Shown: piece by piece, positions 52,427 to 63,567 of the stretch | Position numbering within the stretch: position 1 is the stretch's first letter | How the letters are laid out: each line of letters starts with the position of its first letter | Origin: Glaciecola punicea ACAM 611 | Lineage (GTDB): Bacteria; Pseudomonadota; Gammaproteobacteria; Enterobacterales; Alteromonadaceae | Length of the DNA stretch: 64,000 nucleotides | NCBI RefSeq assembly: GCF_000252165.1 | Contig: NZ_BAET01000007.1 | Span: forward strand, 62,001-126,000 | Direction of reading: 5' to 3' | Made by a program: the position numbers and the translations under genes | The notes under the pieces: generated by a model | Database searches by the model: none | What the model saw: only the letters and a program-made list of their open reading frames with translations | Told to the model about the DNA's origin: nothing

Positions 52427-54700
52427 ATGTTAAATAAAGATTTAGAGCAAACGCTTAACGAAGCATTTGTTTTTGCGCGCCAACAACGTCACGAGTTTAT
52501 GACGGTAGAACATCTTCTACTGTTGCTACTTGACAATGTCGCGGCGAGCGAGGCCTTAAAGGCTTGTGGTGCGAAAATAGATTTATTACGCACAGAGCTG
52601 AGCGTCTTTGTAAATGAAACCACGCCCTTGTTAGGCGAAAACGACGCTGCTGATCGCGAAACACAGCCGACATTAGGCTTTCAGCGCGTTTTACAACGGG
52701 CAGTGTTTCATGTTCAATCTTCGGGTAAGGGCGAAGTTACAGGTGCGAACGTGCTCGTAGCCATTTTTAGTGAGCAAGAATCGCAGGCTGTCTACATACT
52801 TAAAAAAGCCGACGTGACTCGATTAGACGTAGTTAACTTCATTTCTCACGGTGTGAGTAAAAACCCAGATGAAGATACGCCTTCTCAAAAAATGAATGAA
52901 GAGGCGGGTAGCGAGAGCGAAGAGAATCAATCAATGCTGTCAAAATATGCAAGCAATCTGAATATTGCCGCTAAAGAAGGCAAGATTGATCCTCTCATTG
53001 GCCGAGATATGGAAGTTGAACGCAGTATTCAAATTTTGTGCAGACGCCGAAAAAACAATCCTTTACTAGTGGGTGAAGCAGGTGTTGGTAAAACAGCCAT
53101 TGCAGAAGGACTAGCGTTTAGGATAGTAAACGACGATGTGCCTGAGGTTATTGCTCAAAGCACTATTTATTCACTAGACTTAGGTGCGCTGTTGGCAGGT
53201 ACTAAATACCGCGGTGATTTCGAGAAACGTCTTAAGGGTATTTTAAACGAGCTAAGTAAAGACCGTGATGCCATTTTGTTTATCGATGAAATTCACACTA
53301 TTATTGGAGCGGGTGCAGCCTCTGGCGGTGTTATGGACGCCTCGAACTTACTCAAGCCGAAATTAAGTAGTGGTGAGTTGCGCTGCATGGGTTCTACCAC
53401 TTACAAAGAATATCAAGGCATTTTTGAAAAAGACAGAGCACTTGCTAGACGATTCCAAAAAATTGATGTGGCAGAGCCTAGTGTTAGCGACACCACTAAA
53501 ATATTAATGGGGCTTAAGTCACGTTATGAAGAGCATCATAGTGTGCGCTTTACGCAAAAAGCGTTGCAAGCGGCCGCAGAACTATCTGCGAAATATATTA
53601 ATGAGCGTAAATTGCCAGATAAAGCAATAGATGTAATTGACGAAGCGGGTGCTAGCCAGCGTTTGTTGCCACCATCGAAGCGTAAAAAGACCATTAATGT
53701 GTCAGACATAGAGCTGATAATATCTAAAATAGCGCGCATACCTGAAAAATCAGTGTCGGCATCAGATAAGTCGGTACTTAAGAACTTAAGTCGTAATTTG
53801 AAGATGGTGGTGTTTGGTCAAGACGAAGCCATTGAGCAAATGTCCTCCGCCATTCAACTATCGCGCTCTGGTTTAGGCAATGAAACAAAACCAATTGGTA
53901 ACTTTCTATTTGCAGGTCCAACAGGTGTAGGTAAAACCGAAGTGACGCAGCAGTTGGCCAAAATAATGGGGGTTGAGCTAGTGCGCTTTGATATGTCAGA
54001 GTATATGGAGCGTCATGCTGTTAGCCGCTTAATAGGCGCGCCTCCTGGTTATGTTGGTTATGAGCAAGGCGGAATGCTAACTGACGCGGTTATTAAAAAC
54101 CCATACTGTGTGGTGTTGTTAGACGAAATGGAGAAAGCGCACAGCGATATTTACAATATACTGCTACAGGTGATGGACCATGGCACACTAACCGACAACA
54201 ATGGCCGTAAGGTAGATTTTAGAAATGTTGTGCTGGTAATGACCACTAATGCCGGTGTACAGGCCACAGTACGCAAGTCTATGGGCTTCAAGCAGCAGGA
54301 CCACAGCAGTGATGCAATGGTTGAAATAAACAAAACGTTTACGCCTGAGTTTAGAAACCGACTTGATAGTATTGTGTGGTTTAATCACTTAGATGAACAA
54401 GTCATTATGCAGGTTGTTGACAAGTTTATTATTGAACTCCAAGCGCAGTTAGACGCTAAAGGCGTTTCCTTAGAAGTGACTGACCAAGCACGCGAGTATA
54501 TGGCTGAGAAAGGTTATGATAAATCGATGGGTGCAAGACCTATGGCGCGTTTAATTCAAGAAGAGTTAAAGCGTGAACTGGCATCGCAGCTTCTGTTTGG
54601 TACTCTAGCTAACGGTGGTGAAGTTGAAGTAGGACTTAAAGATAAAAAGTTGACTTTTACCTATAATAAGGTCGAAAGCGCTAAGAGTGAAGAAGTGTAA
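52427..54700 (+). CDS. clpA: ATP-dependent Clp protease ATP-binding subunit ClpA
   Basis: ClpA unfolds substrates for ClpP. The frame is open from 52394, overlapping clpS, but the ATG at 52427, with AGGGG upstream, gives [14 protein letters not shown] and 757 aa. The N-domain (about 1-145) is followed by the first AAA module with Walker A GEAGVGKT and the second with GPTGVGKT. The IGL-type ClpP loop region lies near residue 615. It is followed by a strong bidirectional terminator. Confidence 0.98.
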   Translation: MLNKDLEQTLNEAFVFARQQRHEFMTVEHLLLLLLDNVAASEALKACGAKIDLLRTELSVFVNETTPLLGENDAADRETQPTLGFQRVLQRAVFHVQSSGKGEVTGANVLVAIFSEQESQAVYILKKADVTRLDVVNFISHGVSKNPDEDTPSQKMNEEAGSESEENQSMLSKYASNLNIAAKEGKIDPLIGRDMEVERSIQILCRRRKNNPLLVGEAGVGKTAIAEGLAFRIVNDDVPEVIAQSTIYSLDLGALLAGTKYRGDFEKRLKGILNELSKDRDAILFIDEIHTIIGAGAASGGVMDASNLLKPKLSSGELRCMGSTTYKEYQGIFEKDRALARRFQKIDVAEPSVSDTTKILMGLKSRYEEHHSVRFTQKALQAAAELSAKYINERKLPDKAIDVIDEAGASQRLLPPSKRKKTINVSDIELIISKIARIPEKSVSASDKSVLKNLSRNLKMVVFGQDEAIEQMSSAIQLSRSGLGNETKPIGNFLFAGPTGVGKTEVTQQLAKIMGVELVRFDMSEYMERHAVSRLIGAPPGYVGYEQGGMLTDAVIKNPYCVVLLDEMEKAHSDIYNILLQVMDHGTLTDNNGRKVDFRNVVLVMTTNAGVQATVRKSMGFKQQDHSSDAMVEINKTFTPEFRNRLDSIVWFNHLDEQVIMQVVDKFIIELQAQLDAKGVSLEVTDQAREYMAEKGYDKSMGARPMARLIQEELKRELASQLLFGTLANGGEVEVGLKDKKLTFTYNKVESAKSEEV

Positions 54701-54720
54701 ACAATTTGAAGGCTAAAACA

Positions 54721-54749
54721 AAAAACGCTGTCAATATGACAGCGTTTTT
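54721..54749. terminator. Bidirectional terminator between clpA and infA
   Basis: AAAAACGCTGTCA and TGACAGCGTTTTT form a perfect 13-bp stem with a 3-base loop (ATA), with T-tracts on both strands between converging genes. Confidence 0.92.
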
Positions 54750-54825
54750 TTTGAGTAATTTGTAGGCCTTGATGACCACTAAGCCTAATCCACCTAATTA
54801 GCCCTACTGGCTACGCATTTACGTA

Positions 54826-55044
54826 TTAGCGAGCACGGTATATTATGCGGCCTTTGCTAAGGTCGTAAGGCGTCATTTCGACGGTTACCTTGTCACCGGT
54901 AAGTATACGGATGTAGTTTTTGCGCATCTTTCCAGAGATGTGCGCAGTAACGACGTGTCCATTTTCTAACTCTACGCGAAACATGGTGTTAGGAAGTGTG
55001 TCTTGCACGGTACCTTCCATTTCAATACAATCTTCTTTTGCCAT
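54826..55044 (-). CDS. infA: Translation initiation factor IF-1
   Basis: A 72-aa OB-fold protein with [30 protein letters not shown] and the ending [23 protein letters not shown], matching IF-1 along its whole length. It lies next to clpA, as in E. coli, at the end of a trxB-aat-bpt-infA series. Confidence 0.99.
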   Translation of the reverse strand: MAKEDCIEMEGTVQDTLPNTMFRVELENGHVVTAHISGKMRKNYIRILTGDKVTVEMTPYDLSKGRIIYRAR

Positions 55045-55282
55045 CTAAGTGGGTAACCTCGGTTTATTATAAATAATGTTGCTAGTGATATGCTTAAGTA
55101 GTTTTGCTATGTGTTCATAATCCGTTCACACACTTTGCCTATATACCGAGGTATATCAATGGCGCAAAATACAGACGCGCGAACGATACGCGAAAAACGG
55201 GTAATAGTAAAGATAATCCTGTTATAGTTATTATCTAAAATAAGCATTAAACGAGCATCAGGATTGCTGTAAAGTTCCATGC

Positions 55283-55990
55283 CTATTCACTTATGGGGTA
55301 TTTACTATCGTATTTAAGCCACTTATTTTGCTGGTGACGTTCATGGGGATAGAACTTGTTCTTGTAATTCATTTTATTGCATTCGTCTATTTGATAGCCA
55401 AGATATAAGTACTGCAACTCAAGTTCTTGACACAGCTTTATTTGCTGTAAAATAAAATAGGTGCCTAGCGATTGCTTGCCCATGTTAGGGTCAAAAAAAG
55501 TATATAGAGCTGATAAACCCGACGTTAACTTGTCGGTAACCGCCACCCCTACCAATTTGCCGTCTATTCTACCTTCTATAAAAATAGGAGATTGCCAATG
55601 GCAGTGGACAAAACTGCGATACTGCTCATAAGAAGGAGGGAACATTGCACCATCTTTATGGGCAATATTAATATATTTTTCATACAGTGAATAATAATCG
55701 TCACGTTCACCCTCGAGAACTTTTATTACTACATTTTTGTTTTTGTTTACCACGCGTTTTTGGCTTCTACTGGCCGTAAAATCTGCTACTGGTACTCTTA
55801 GCGATTCGCACGCAGTGCATGTTTTGCAATTGGGTCTATATAGCTGCTCGCCACTGCGCCTGAATCCAGCTTGTATCAGCAGCGGATAATTGTTGTAAAG
55901 ATCGGTGGGATCTTCCATACAAACAAGCAGCTGTTCCTGTCTATTGGCAATATAACTGCATTCAAAAGATTGGGTTACACCAAACTTCAT
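55283..55990 (-). CDS. bpt: Aspartate/glutamate leucyltransferase Bpt
   Basis: Bpt (ATE-related) adds leucine to N-terminal Asp or Glu, creating N-degrons read by ClpS/ClpAP. At 235 aa it has the N-terminal CSYIANRQEQLLVC region, GFRRSGEQLYRPNCKTCTACESLRVPV, and the C-terminal YLYLGYQIDECNKMNYKNKF with FYPHE. It is clustered with aat and clpS-clpA, the other parts of the same pathway. Confidence 0.95.
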   Translation of the reverse strand: MKFGVTQSFECSYIANRQEQLLVCMEDPTDLYNNYPLLIQAGFRRSGEQLYRPNCKTCTACESLRVPVADFTASRSQKRVVNKNKNVVIKVLEGERDDYYSLYEKYINIAHKDGAMFPPSYEQYRSFVHCHWQSPIFIEGRIDGKLVGVAVTDKLTSGLSALYTFFDPNMGKQSLGTYFILQQIKLCQELELQYLYLGYQIDECNKMNYKNKFYPHERHQQNKWLKYDSKYPISE

Positions 55991-56056
55991 ATTAATAACT
56001 TCACCGTTAGAAACTCACTTTATATATGTATTTTGTGCTGATTACGATCGCCACTA

Positions 56057-56788
56057 TCATAACCTTAAGGATTGAACTTGCCAACAGTCTACAGTTTGTT
56101 GATGCTGGCATAATAAATCTATAAATTCACTGCGGTCAATAGCGACACAGCCAAGCTTTTCTAAATGCGGATTAACTAATTGGCAGTCTATTATAAGCAA
56201 ATTATGCATCTTCATATGCGTACAAAGTGCTAAAAAAGCTGCTTTGCTAGCATCTGTTTGCAAATGAAACATTGACTCACCGCAAAAAATACCGCTTACC
56301 ACTACACCATATAATCCGCCTACCAGCTCACCGCTGCCGTTTGTTATTTCAACAGAATGGGCATAACCCTTTTGATGCAGTGCTTTGTAGGCATTTAGCA
56401 TGTCTGGGCTTATCCAGGTGTTGCTTGAAATAGAATCTTCAGACGCTTGAATATTATTAAGATCGTGGCGCTGTACGCTTGAGCAATGCTCAATAACGTC
56501 ATTAAAGCGCGTGTTTAAACTCGCGGTATAGCCATGTTTACGTATGCTTTTACGTAAGCTTTTATTGGCTTTAAAATGTTCTGTTCGAATAATTGCTCGT
56601 GGTGAAGGCGACCACCATAAAATCGGCTCATGTGCATTATACCAAGGAAAGATTCCTCGTTTGTATGCACTAATTAGCCTAGCTGGCGATAAGTCGCCTC
56701 CAAAGGCAAGCAGACCGTTGGGCTCATCAAGCGCAAGCTCTAACGCCGGAAAAGAAAGCGTATGGTTTAGCTTAAATAACTCTATCAT
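56057..56788 (-). CDS. aat: Leucyl/phenylalanyl-tRNA-protein transferase
   Basis: Aat adds Leu or Phe to proteins with N-terminal Lys or Arg. At 243 aa it shows PNGLLAFGGDLSPARLISAYKRGIFPWY, ILWWSPSPRAII, GELVGGLYGVVVSGIFCGESMF and IDCQLVNPHLEKLG. It lies 33 bp after trxB. Confidence 0.98.
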   Translation of the reverse strand: MIELFKLNHTLSFPALELALDEPNGLLAFGGDLSPARLISAYKRGIFPWYNAHEPILWWSPSPRAIIRTEHFKANKSLRKSIRKHGYTASLNTRFNDVIEHCSSVQRHDLNNIQASEDSISSNTWISPDMLNAYKALHQKGYAHSVEITNGSGELVGGLYGVVVSGIFCGESMFHLQTDASKAAFLALCTHMKMHNLLIIDCQLVNPHLEKLGCVAIDRSEFIDLLCQHQQTVDCWQVQSLRL

Positions 56789-56821
56789 AGGCTTATTTTC
56801 AAAGCACTTGCGCCTTGTGGT

Positions 56822-57778
<957 letters not shown>

Positions 57779-58113
57779 TTATCTCTCCAATGTGTGTCAC
57801 TCTAATACGAGTTTTTATATGCGGGCGATGACGATTATTTCAATGCGGTTTGTTATTCCTAATTCTACTATATTACGCAATTAATGTGTTTTTTAATTGG
57901 GCTGTTTGCATTTAATCGCTACGTTTCTGGATGAGTCAGGCCCCCACACATATGACTGTGTCAATGATAGATTGCAGCGTTAAATGAAGGTCTAGTCTGT
58001 CAAATAGTATTATTTACACATTAGCAAGCATTAATTTTTTTTGTTTATCGTAAAGCCTTGCTTTTATGCTAATATTAATTTTGTGGATTTCCAACGATAT
58101 TGGCTTTTTAGCG
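57779..58113. other. Divergent trxB-yfbV intergenic region
   Basis: These 335 bp contain no supported gene, RNA or clear hairpin. The region is AT-rich and presumably holds both promoters. Confidence 0.5.
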
Positions 58114-58557
58114 ATGAAAAAAATGGTTACATATTTAAAATCGGGCCAAGAGTACATGCGTATTTGGCCTATGCAAAAACAGCTTTATGCGTTATTCCCT
58201 GACTGCAGAATTATTGCCGCTACCAAGTTTGGTATGAAGGTGATGCCAGCAATTGCGGTTATTGTTGTCGCCATGCAGCTTCAATACTTGGGCTTAGAGG
58301 CCTTGGTACAGGCGATCACTTTTGGTATTTTCTTTTTGAGCTTACCTCTTCAAGGTATTTTGTGGTTAGGCCACAGAAGCGAGCAGGTTTTACCTCCTCA
58401 AATAAGCAATTGGTACAAAGATCTTTATGCCAAAATGCAGCAGCAGGGCTGTCAACTTCAGCGTCAAAGCGCAAAGCCTACGTTCAAAGAACTCGCCGTG
58501 TTGCTTCGCACCGCGTTTAAAGAGCTTGATAAGGCGTTCACTAAAAACTTGTTCTAG
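58114..58557 (+). CDS. yfbV: UPF0208 membrane protein YfbV
   Basis: E. coli YfbV limits the reach of MatP in the Ter macrodomain. The ATG at 58114 (MKKMVTYLKSGQEYMRIWPMQKQL) fits the family start. A longer frame from 58066 and a shorter ATG at 58123 are possible, and none has a good ribosome site. The 147-aa protein has two TM segments (about 45-62 and 66-88), then SLPLQGILWLGHRSEQVLPPQI and the C-terminal TAFKELDKAF motif. It overlaps sprT by 4 bp tail to tail. Confidence 0.9.
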   Translation: MKKMVTYLKSGQEYMRIWPMQKQLYALFPDCRIIAATKFGMKVMPAIAVIVVAMQLQYLGLEALVQAITFGIFFLSLPLQGILWLGHRSEQVLPPQISNWYKDLYAKMQQQGCQLQRQSAKPTFKELAVLLRTAFKELDKAFTKNLF

Positions 58558-59060
58558 TGTAATTGTGTTAAAACGGTTTTGCACTTTCTGCACACATATG
58601 ATTGTTTTCCTCTTACTACTTTGTTGTGCCTAATAAGCGATAGCGGTATTACCTTGCATACACATTTATAGATTACTTCGCGCATAGCCACGGCGCTTAC
58701 ATCTAGTGTATGCGTCACTTTAGGCGGCACGTCAAATATCTCCAGCATGATTTTTTGCCACTGTAGACCGTGAGGTTTTGCGGTTAATCCGTATAGCTGA
58801 TAAACCATAATATGGGCTAACTCGTGCGCAATAGTATGCGATATAAAATAGTTTGTGTTTTGCGCATATAGAATTGGATTGATTTTTATAATATTTTTTT
58901 GAAGGAGGGCACTTGCTGCTATTTTACCTCTTTGCGTAAACATCAAGCTTGGCTGTGTAAATAAGTCTGCAGTATGGCGCACAGCGATTTTCTTTACAGC
59001 AGTATTAAATAGCTCGTTTAGTCTAGCCTGTGCGGTGTGTTGTAAGGTAATTGCTAGCAT
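58554..59060 (-). CDS. sprT: SprT-family zinc metalloprotease-like protein
   Basis: This 168-aa protein has the zinc site HTIAHELAHIMVYQLYG (HExxH) followed by GLQWQKIM, and a C-terminal zinc ribbon ending in YVCRKCKTVLTQLH, which has one CxxC while the other pair is KCVCK-like. The fold is that of SprT/Spartan proteases; the E. coli role is unknown. It converges on yfbV. Confidence 0.9.
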   Translation of the reverse strand: MLAITLQHTAQARLNELFNTAVKKIAVRHTADLFTQPSLMFTQRGKIAASALLQKNIIKINPILYAQNTNYFISHTIAHELAHIMVYQLYGLTAKPHGLQWQKIMLEIFDVPPKVTHTLDVSAVAMREVIYKCVCKVIPLSLIRHNKVVRGKQSYVCRKCKTVLTQLH

Positions 59061-59107
59061 TTTTTAGATAACAGACTTTAGGTAAAAAAGAATAGTCAGT
59101 ACTTATT

Positions 59108-59137
59108 AAAAAAAGAGCCTGTAAAATAGGCTCTTTT
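59108..59137 (-). terminator. Terminator after sppA
   Basis: AAAAGAGCCT and AGGCTCTTTT form a perfect 10-bp stem with a 7-base loop. On the minus strand the second arm runs into a T-tract, about 25 bp after sppA ends. Confidence 0.88.
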
Positions 59138-59159
59138 CAAGTTTTATTTAGAGGCGTAT

Positions 59160-61031
59160 TTATTCAACCATCGTACATTCGATACAAATCGCATATGTAG
59201 CCATTGGGTCGTTTAATTTGCTCATAAACGCAGTTTGCGCTTCGACTTGTTTGGCTAACTGCATCAGTGGACTTGGCTTATAATTAATCTTTAAACCCGA
59301 CATAAGGGCGCTGGCATTATTCAGCAAATTAGCCCACATTTTTTCGTCATCGCTTAGCTCGCGTTGAAGATAAATTTGTGAAAAGTCTTCCAGTTCAGCC
59401 AGTTGAGCAGCATATGCTACGGCTTCTTCAAGACCGCCAAGCTCATCAACCAGGCCAAGCTCGAGTGCTTGAGTGCCTAACCATACGCGGCCTTGCGCAA
59501 CATTGTCGACCTCTTCAAGGGTCATACCGCGTTCTTGTGCTACGAGTGTAATAAAGCGCTCATATCCACGTTCTATGTTCATTTGTAGTAATGCTTTATA
59601 ACCTTCAGCCAAGGGACGGTTAACCGACATACCAACAAGTTCGTTAGTTGAGACTCCATCGCTATTCACGCCTAAGTAGTTGAAGGAGTTTTCAAATGTG
59701 GCGAGTAGTCCAAAAATGCCAATTGAGCCCGTAATCGTGCTAGGTTCGGCAAATATTCTATTTGCACTTACTGAAATCCAGTATCCGCCTGATGCAGCCA
59801 CGCTGCTCATAGAGGCTACAACTGGTTTACCGGCGGCTTTCAATAACTCAACTTCTTGGCGAATTACCTCAGATGCAAAAGCGCTACCCCCGCCCGAGTC
59901 TACCTGCAGTACAACCGCTTTAACACTGTCGTTGTTGCGCGCTTTACGCAGCAACTGTGCTGTGCTATCGCCGCCTATAGCACCAGGGTCTTGTTTGCCG
60001 TCCATAATATTGCCTTTTGCAACAATCACTGCGACTTTGTCACCGCCGCTGTGATTAGACCTAGGAAAAGCAGGTTTAAGTAGCTTTGAATATGCCTTGT
60101 AGCTCACTTGATTAAACGTTTCGCCCTCTTTAGCTGCGCCTAATAGCTCGACTAACTCACTGCGAAACTGTGCCCGTGTTCTCAATCCATCGACCCAATT
60201 GTTAGCCAGTGCATATTGTGCAAAGTCACCGTTGACGGCGCTAAATTTGGTCAGTAATTCATCAAATGTTTCATCAAAGTTTTGCTCGTCAAAGCCGCGT
60301 GAGGCCGCAACATCTGCCTTGAACATGCTCCACATTTCATTTAACCATGCCTCGTTTGCAAGCTTTGCTTCAGGCGACATAGTGTTGCGCAAATAAGGTT
60401 CAACCGCAGACTTGAATTTACCTACTTTAAAAACGTGAGTCGACACTTTAAGTTTTTCTAAAGCTTCAGCGAAGTAGGTTCCGTAACGTGTATAGCCTTC
60501 CATTAGCAAAGCTCCCATTGGGTGCACGTATACATTGTCTGCATGACTAGCTAAATAATACTGCGCCCGTCCAAAGTAGTCACCAATGGCATAAATAGGT
60601 TTGCCTGAGGTTTTAAAAGCCTGCAAAGCCTCACCTACTTGCTTAAGCTTGTCCATGCCGCCGCCGCCAAAACCATCAAGATCTAACACAATAGCGCCAA
60701 TACGTTCATCTTTAGCTGCATTTTCAATCACGTTGATAAGGTCTCGAAGTAGAATCTCTTGCTCGTCTTGACCTTGTCCCGTTATTTGTGAAATGAACAA
60801 TTCAGCTGGATCTACCCATGTCTTTTGAATCACTAGATTGCCAGAAAGATTCAACATAAGCGCACTATTTTTGGCGACCACCGGTTTTTGTGAACCGGAG
60901 GTAGAAATACCCACTACTATCGCAATAATGATAATTAAAAACAAAATATTCAACAGCAAGCGGCGGCCGAAGTTAAGTCCATTCCAAATCCCTACAAACA
61001 ACGACTTGGTGAAACTACTTTTTCCTGACAT
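59160..61031 (-). CDS. sppA: Signal peptide peptidase SppA (protease IV, 67-kDa type)
   Basis: SppA is an inner-membrane serine protease degrading released signal peptides. At 623 aa it is the long form with two S49 domains. An N-terminal TM segment (about 28-46) is followed by the first domain with the catalytic lysine region HVFKVGKFKSAVEPYLR, and the second with the nucleophile serine in ASMSSVAASGGYWIS. It is next to ydjA, as in E. coli. Confidence 0.96.
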   Translation of the reverse strand: MSGKSSFTKSLFVGIWNGLNFGRRLLLNILFLIIIIAIVVGISTSGSQKPVVAKNSALMLNLSGNLVIQKTWVDPAELFISQITGQGQDEQEILLRDLINVIENAAKDERIGAIVLDLDGFGGGGMDKLKQVGEALQAFKTSGKPIYAIGDYFGRAQYYLASHADNVYVHPMGALLMEGYTRYGTYFAEALEKLKVSTHVFKVGKFKSAVEPYLRNTMSPEAKLANEAWLNEMWSMFKADVAASRGFDEQNFDETFDELLTKFSAVNGDFAQYALANNWVDGLRTRAQFRSELVELLGAAKEGETFNQVSYKAYSKLLKPAFPRSNHSGGDKVAVIVAKGNIMDGKQDPGAIGGDSTAQLLRKARNNDSVKAVVLQVDSGGGSAFASEVIRQEVELLKAAGKPVVASMSSVAASGGYWISVSANRIFAEPSTITGSIGIFGLLATFENSFNYLGVNSDGVSTNELVGMSVNRPLAEGYKALLQMNIERGYERFITLVAQERGMTLEEVDNVAQGRVWLGTQALELGLVDELGGLEEAVAYAAQLAELEDFSQIYLQRELSDDEKMWANLLNNASALMSGLKINYKPSPLMQLAKQVEAQTAFMSKLNDPMATYAICIECTMVE

Positions 61032-61170
61032 TAACGTTACCTTTTATTTTCTTTAGATGTGTAGTCTACTAAAAACAGGGAATAGATACACAATGTTAAT
61101 TTGTAATAAGTTGTTATTACTTGTATGAATTAGATGCCATTACACCTAATTTTTATGTTGCTAGTATTTT

Positions 61171-61359
61171 TTATTTTTTTAAACTCAAGGGTGCTTTATC
61201 ATTGGGACTTGTGTTCATGGGATGGAGCCACACTTTTAAGACATATGCTATTATACTATGATCGTTGTTAGCCAAAGTCATCAACAAAGCCGCTTTATGC
61301 TTATAATACCGCACTTTAGGCCGATGTTTTCGCATTATATTTTGCAACGCTCGTGCCAT
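61171..61359 (-). CDS. 62-aa basic hypothetical protein
   Basis: A short basic ORF upstream of sppA on the same strand. The segment AALLMTLANNDHSIIAYVLKVWLHP weakly recalls the C-terminal FliG-binding helix of FliF, which has a similar VAxxVxxWL pattern, but there is no other support. The ribosome site is weak. It could be a real small protein or chance. Confidence 0.35.
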   Translation of the reverse strand: MARALQNIMRKHRPKVRYYKHKAALLMTLANNDHSIIAYVLKVWLHPMNTSPNDKAPLSLKK

Positions 61360-61606
61360 TGTATACCCACACTTTTTTTGTACTGATCATGGCTTATCGG
61401 CATTCTATGTAAAGTTTGTTGTCATGTTTTACTTTGACTGATGTCCTGATCGTAGAATCTATTTTAAAAAAATTTTCGTATAGGTTTTACCGCCGTTGTA
61501 TTAAATATACAATCAAACGATAATATTAGCGTTGAATGTTTATTGTTAGCGTTTTACGCTTACAACGACAGCAACGATCATCCTTCTAGATTTTCAAGGA
61601 CAGCTT
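61360..61606. other. Region upstream of ydjA
   Basis: These 247 bp between the uncertain small ORF and ydjA are AT-rich. No gene or clear structure was seen. The ydjA ribosome site AAGGA lies at its end. Confidence 0.4.
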
Positions 61607-62158
61607 ATGCAAGCACTAGAACTGTTACTTAACAGAACTTCACAGCCTCGACTTCAAGCACCCGCACCAAGCGGTGAAGCCCTTAATAATATTTTACAAG
61701 CCGGGCTGTGTGCGCCTGATCACAAATTATTGTCGCCATGGCGCTTTATTGTGTGCGCTGACGAAGGCTTGCGTAAATTGGGCAGTATTTTTGAACAAGC
61801 GGCGATAAAGAAAAATTCAAGCCCCGAGTCTATCGAGCGCGCACCTGCTTTGCCGATGCGTGCGCCCATGGTAATCGTGGCAATTTGCAACTATACGCAA
61901 GATGAAAGCGTGCCAAGAGTAGAGCAGATTGCCTCCACTGCTTGCGCTGTTCAAGCGATGCAGATGGCTGCTATAGCGCAAGGCTTTCAGGGTATTTGGC
62001 GTACAGGTTGGTACGCACAAAACCACGATGTTAAAGTCGCAATGGATTGCAAACAAGAAGATGAAATTTTAGGCTTCTTATATTTAGGCACTACACCGTT
62101 AAAAGCAATGCCGCGTAAACCACGAGACACGGCTAAGTTTGTTGAGACATGGACTTAG
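61607..62158 (+). CDS. ydjA: Nitroreductase-family protein YdjA
   Basis: This 183-aa FMN-dependent oxidoreductase is of the minimal YdjA type. It has ALELLLNRTSQPRLQAPAPSGEALNNILQAG, CAPDHKLLSPWRFIV, the central ACAVQAMQMAAIAQGFQGIWRTGW and the C-terminal ILGFLYLGTTPLKA. These match E. coli YdjA closely in length and order. The physiological substrate is unknown. It is divergent from sppA. Confidence 0.95.
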   Translation: MQALELLLNRTSQPRLQAPAPSGEALNNILQAGLCAPDHKLLSPWRFIVCADEGLRKLGSIFEQAAIKKNSSPESIERAPALPMRAPMVIVAICNYTQDESVPRVEQIASTACAVQAMQMAAIAQGFQGIWRTGWYAQNHDVKVAMDCKQEDEILGFLYLGTTPLKAMPRKPRDTAKFVETWT

Positions 62159-62202
62159 ATTAGTCGTCGTTCTATTCCCGGGCTTTGAAACAATATAGGT
62201 GT

Positions 62203-63390
62203 TTAAGCACTCTCAATTTTAAAAACCAGCCCAGCATATTTTTCTAAGCGTTCGATTAGCGCATTTCCTAGTGCAGAGGCGCTGGTGTAAAACCCTCCTG
62301 CTAGGCCGTCTTGAAGTTGCCCAAGGCAAATTGCGCTTTCGCTAATCATGCGTGAGGTTGAGCCATATCCAGGATCTAAATAACCAGCAACGCTTGCGCT
62401 GTAAGTTTCACCATTTTCATGGTCACCTATAAATAAAATATCATAGAAGCCATTTTCTCGCTCATCGGCGCTTGGTCCTTCACCTGGTTTAGGACCATCT
62501 TTACCGCCTAGTGATTTATCATTTGCAACATGATTAGCAATCGCTTCACCTTTATCACCGGATCCTGTTAGCATCATTTCATCGTACTTAAACATTTTAC
62601 CATAGGCATAGTCGAGTAAATAGTTTGAGCGATGCACGTTTTTGGTGTTAATAGCGGCCATAATAAAAGGCGCTGCCCATGACTGCAGTGACTCATCAAA
62701 ATAAGGTTTATCGCCGCGCGGCTGCTCTACTAATACTTCAGACGTGGCTAAAGAGTAGGGATTAATCAGCGCCTGCATTATGCTTTTATCTTGCTTAGCG
62801 GCCACAATAGTAGCTTTTAAACTTGCTGCTGTGCCGCCCGAAAATGTCCCCTGCATTTTTCTAACGCGGCCTTTGACGTAGTTTAAGGTGCTGCCGGCAA
62901 CTTGTTCTACATGGCCTTGAAGGTGGTACACACCTAGGTCAAATGGGACTGAATCGAAGCCACAAGAAAACACAATAACAGCGCCTGTTTCTTTTGCAGC
63001 GCTTTGATATTTAGCAATCATCTGATGCATCCAAGCAGGTTCGCCGCACAAATCGACGTAGCCGGTGCCGGCATCTACACATGCTTTTAATAGTTTTTCA
63101 CCATATATTTGATAAGGTCCAACGGTGGTTAAAACGACTTTCGTTCGTTTAACCAAAGACTGCATGCTTTGTTCATTATTGCTGTCTGCGATAATGAGGT
63201 CTATGTCTTTGCTTATGTGCATTTCGTCTCGCACACTTTCAAGTTTTTCTTGGCTGCGCCCCGCCATTGCCCACTTTATTTCATTGTTTTTATTTATGCT
63301 GTAGGTCTTTTGCAAATATTGTGCGACTAAGCGCCCGGTAAAGCCGGTGCTGCCAAAAACAATTATGTCGTATTGAGGATGTTCACTCAT
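62203..63390 (-). CDS. Saccharopine dehydrogenase-family NADP-binding protein
   Basis: This 395-aa protein has an N-terminal Rossmann motif IIVFGSTGFTGRLVAQYLQ, typical of the saccharopine-dehydrogenase-like / trans-acting enoyl reductase family. Then come DLCGEPAWMHQMI and a central VFSCGFDSVPFDLGVY, both common in that family. It has no signal peptide. The reaction is unknown. It is not expected to be a lysine-pathway enzyme from sequence alone. It stands alone between ydjA and pykA. Confidence 0.85.
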   Translation of the reverse strand: MSEHPQYDIIVFGSTGFTGRLVAQYLQKTYSINKNNEIKWAMAGRSQEKLESVRDEMHISKDIDLIIADSNNEQSMQSLVKRTKVVLTTVGPYQIYGEKLLKACVDAGTGYVDLCGEPAWMHQMIAKYQSAAKETGAVIVFSCGFDSVPFDLGVYHLQGHVEQVAGSTLNYVKGRVRKMQGTFSGGTAASLKATIVAAKQDKSIMQALINPYSLATSEVLVEQPRGDKPYFDESLQSWAAPFIMAAINTKNVHRSNYLLDYAYGKMFKYDEMMLTGSGDKGEAIANHVANDKSLGGKDGPKPGEGPSADERENGFYDILFIGDHENGETYSASVAGYLDPGYGSTSRMISESAICLGQLQDGLAGGFYTSASALGNALIERLEKYAGLVFKIESA

Positions 63391-63567
63391 TGTATTTTCC
63401 TTAAGGTAATGTGTAAATTAAGCGCTACATAAAAGGTACACGAACACGCTATAAAAAAGATAATTACTTTATTTGATACATGCATATCAACCATTGATCA
63501 ACATTCGTAGCTAAGGCATATTTTGAATATTTCAATCCTTTTTTAGCCTGTAACGACGGCTATGACT

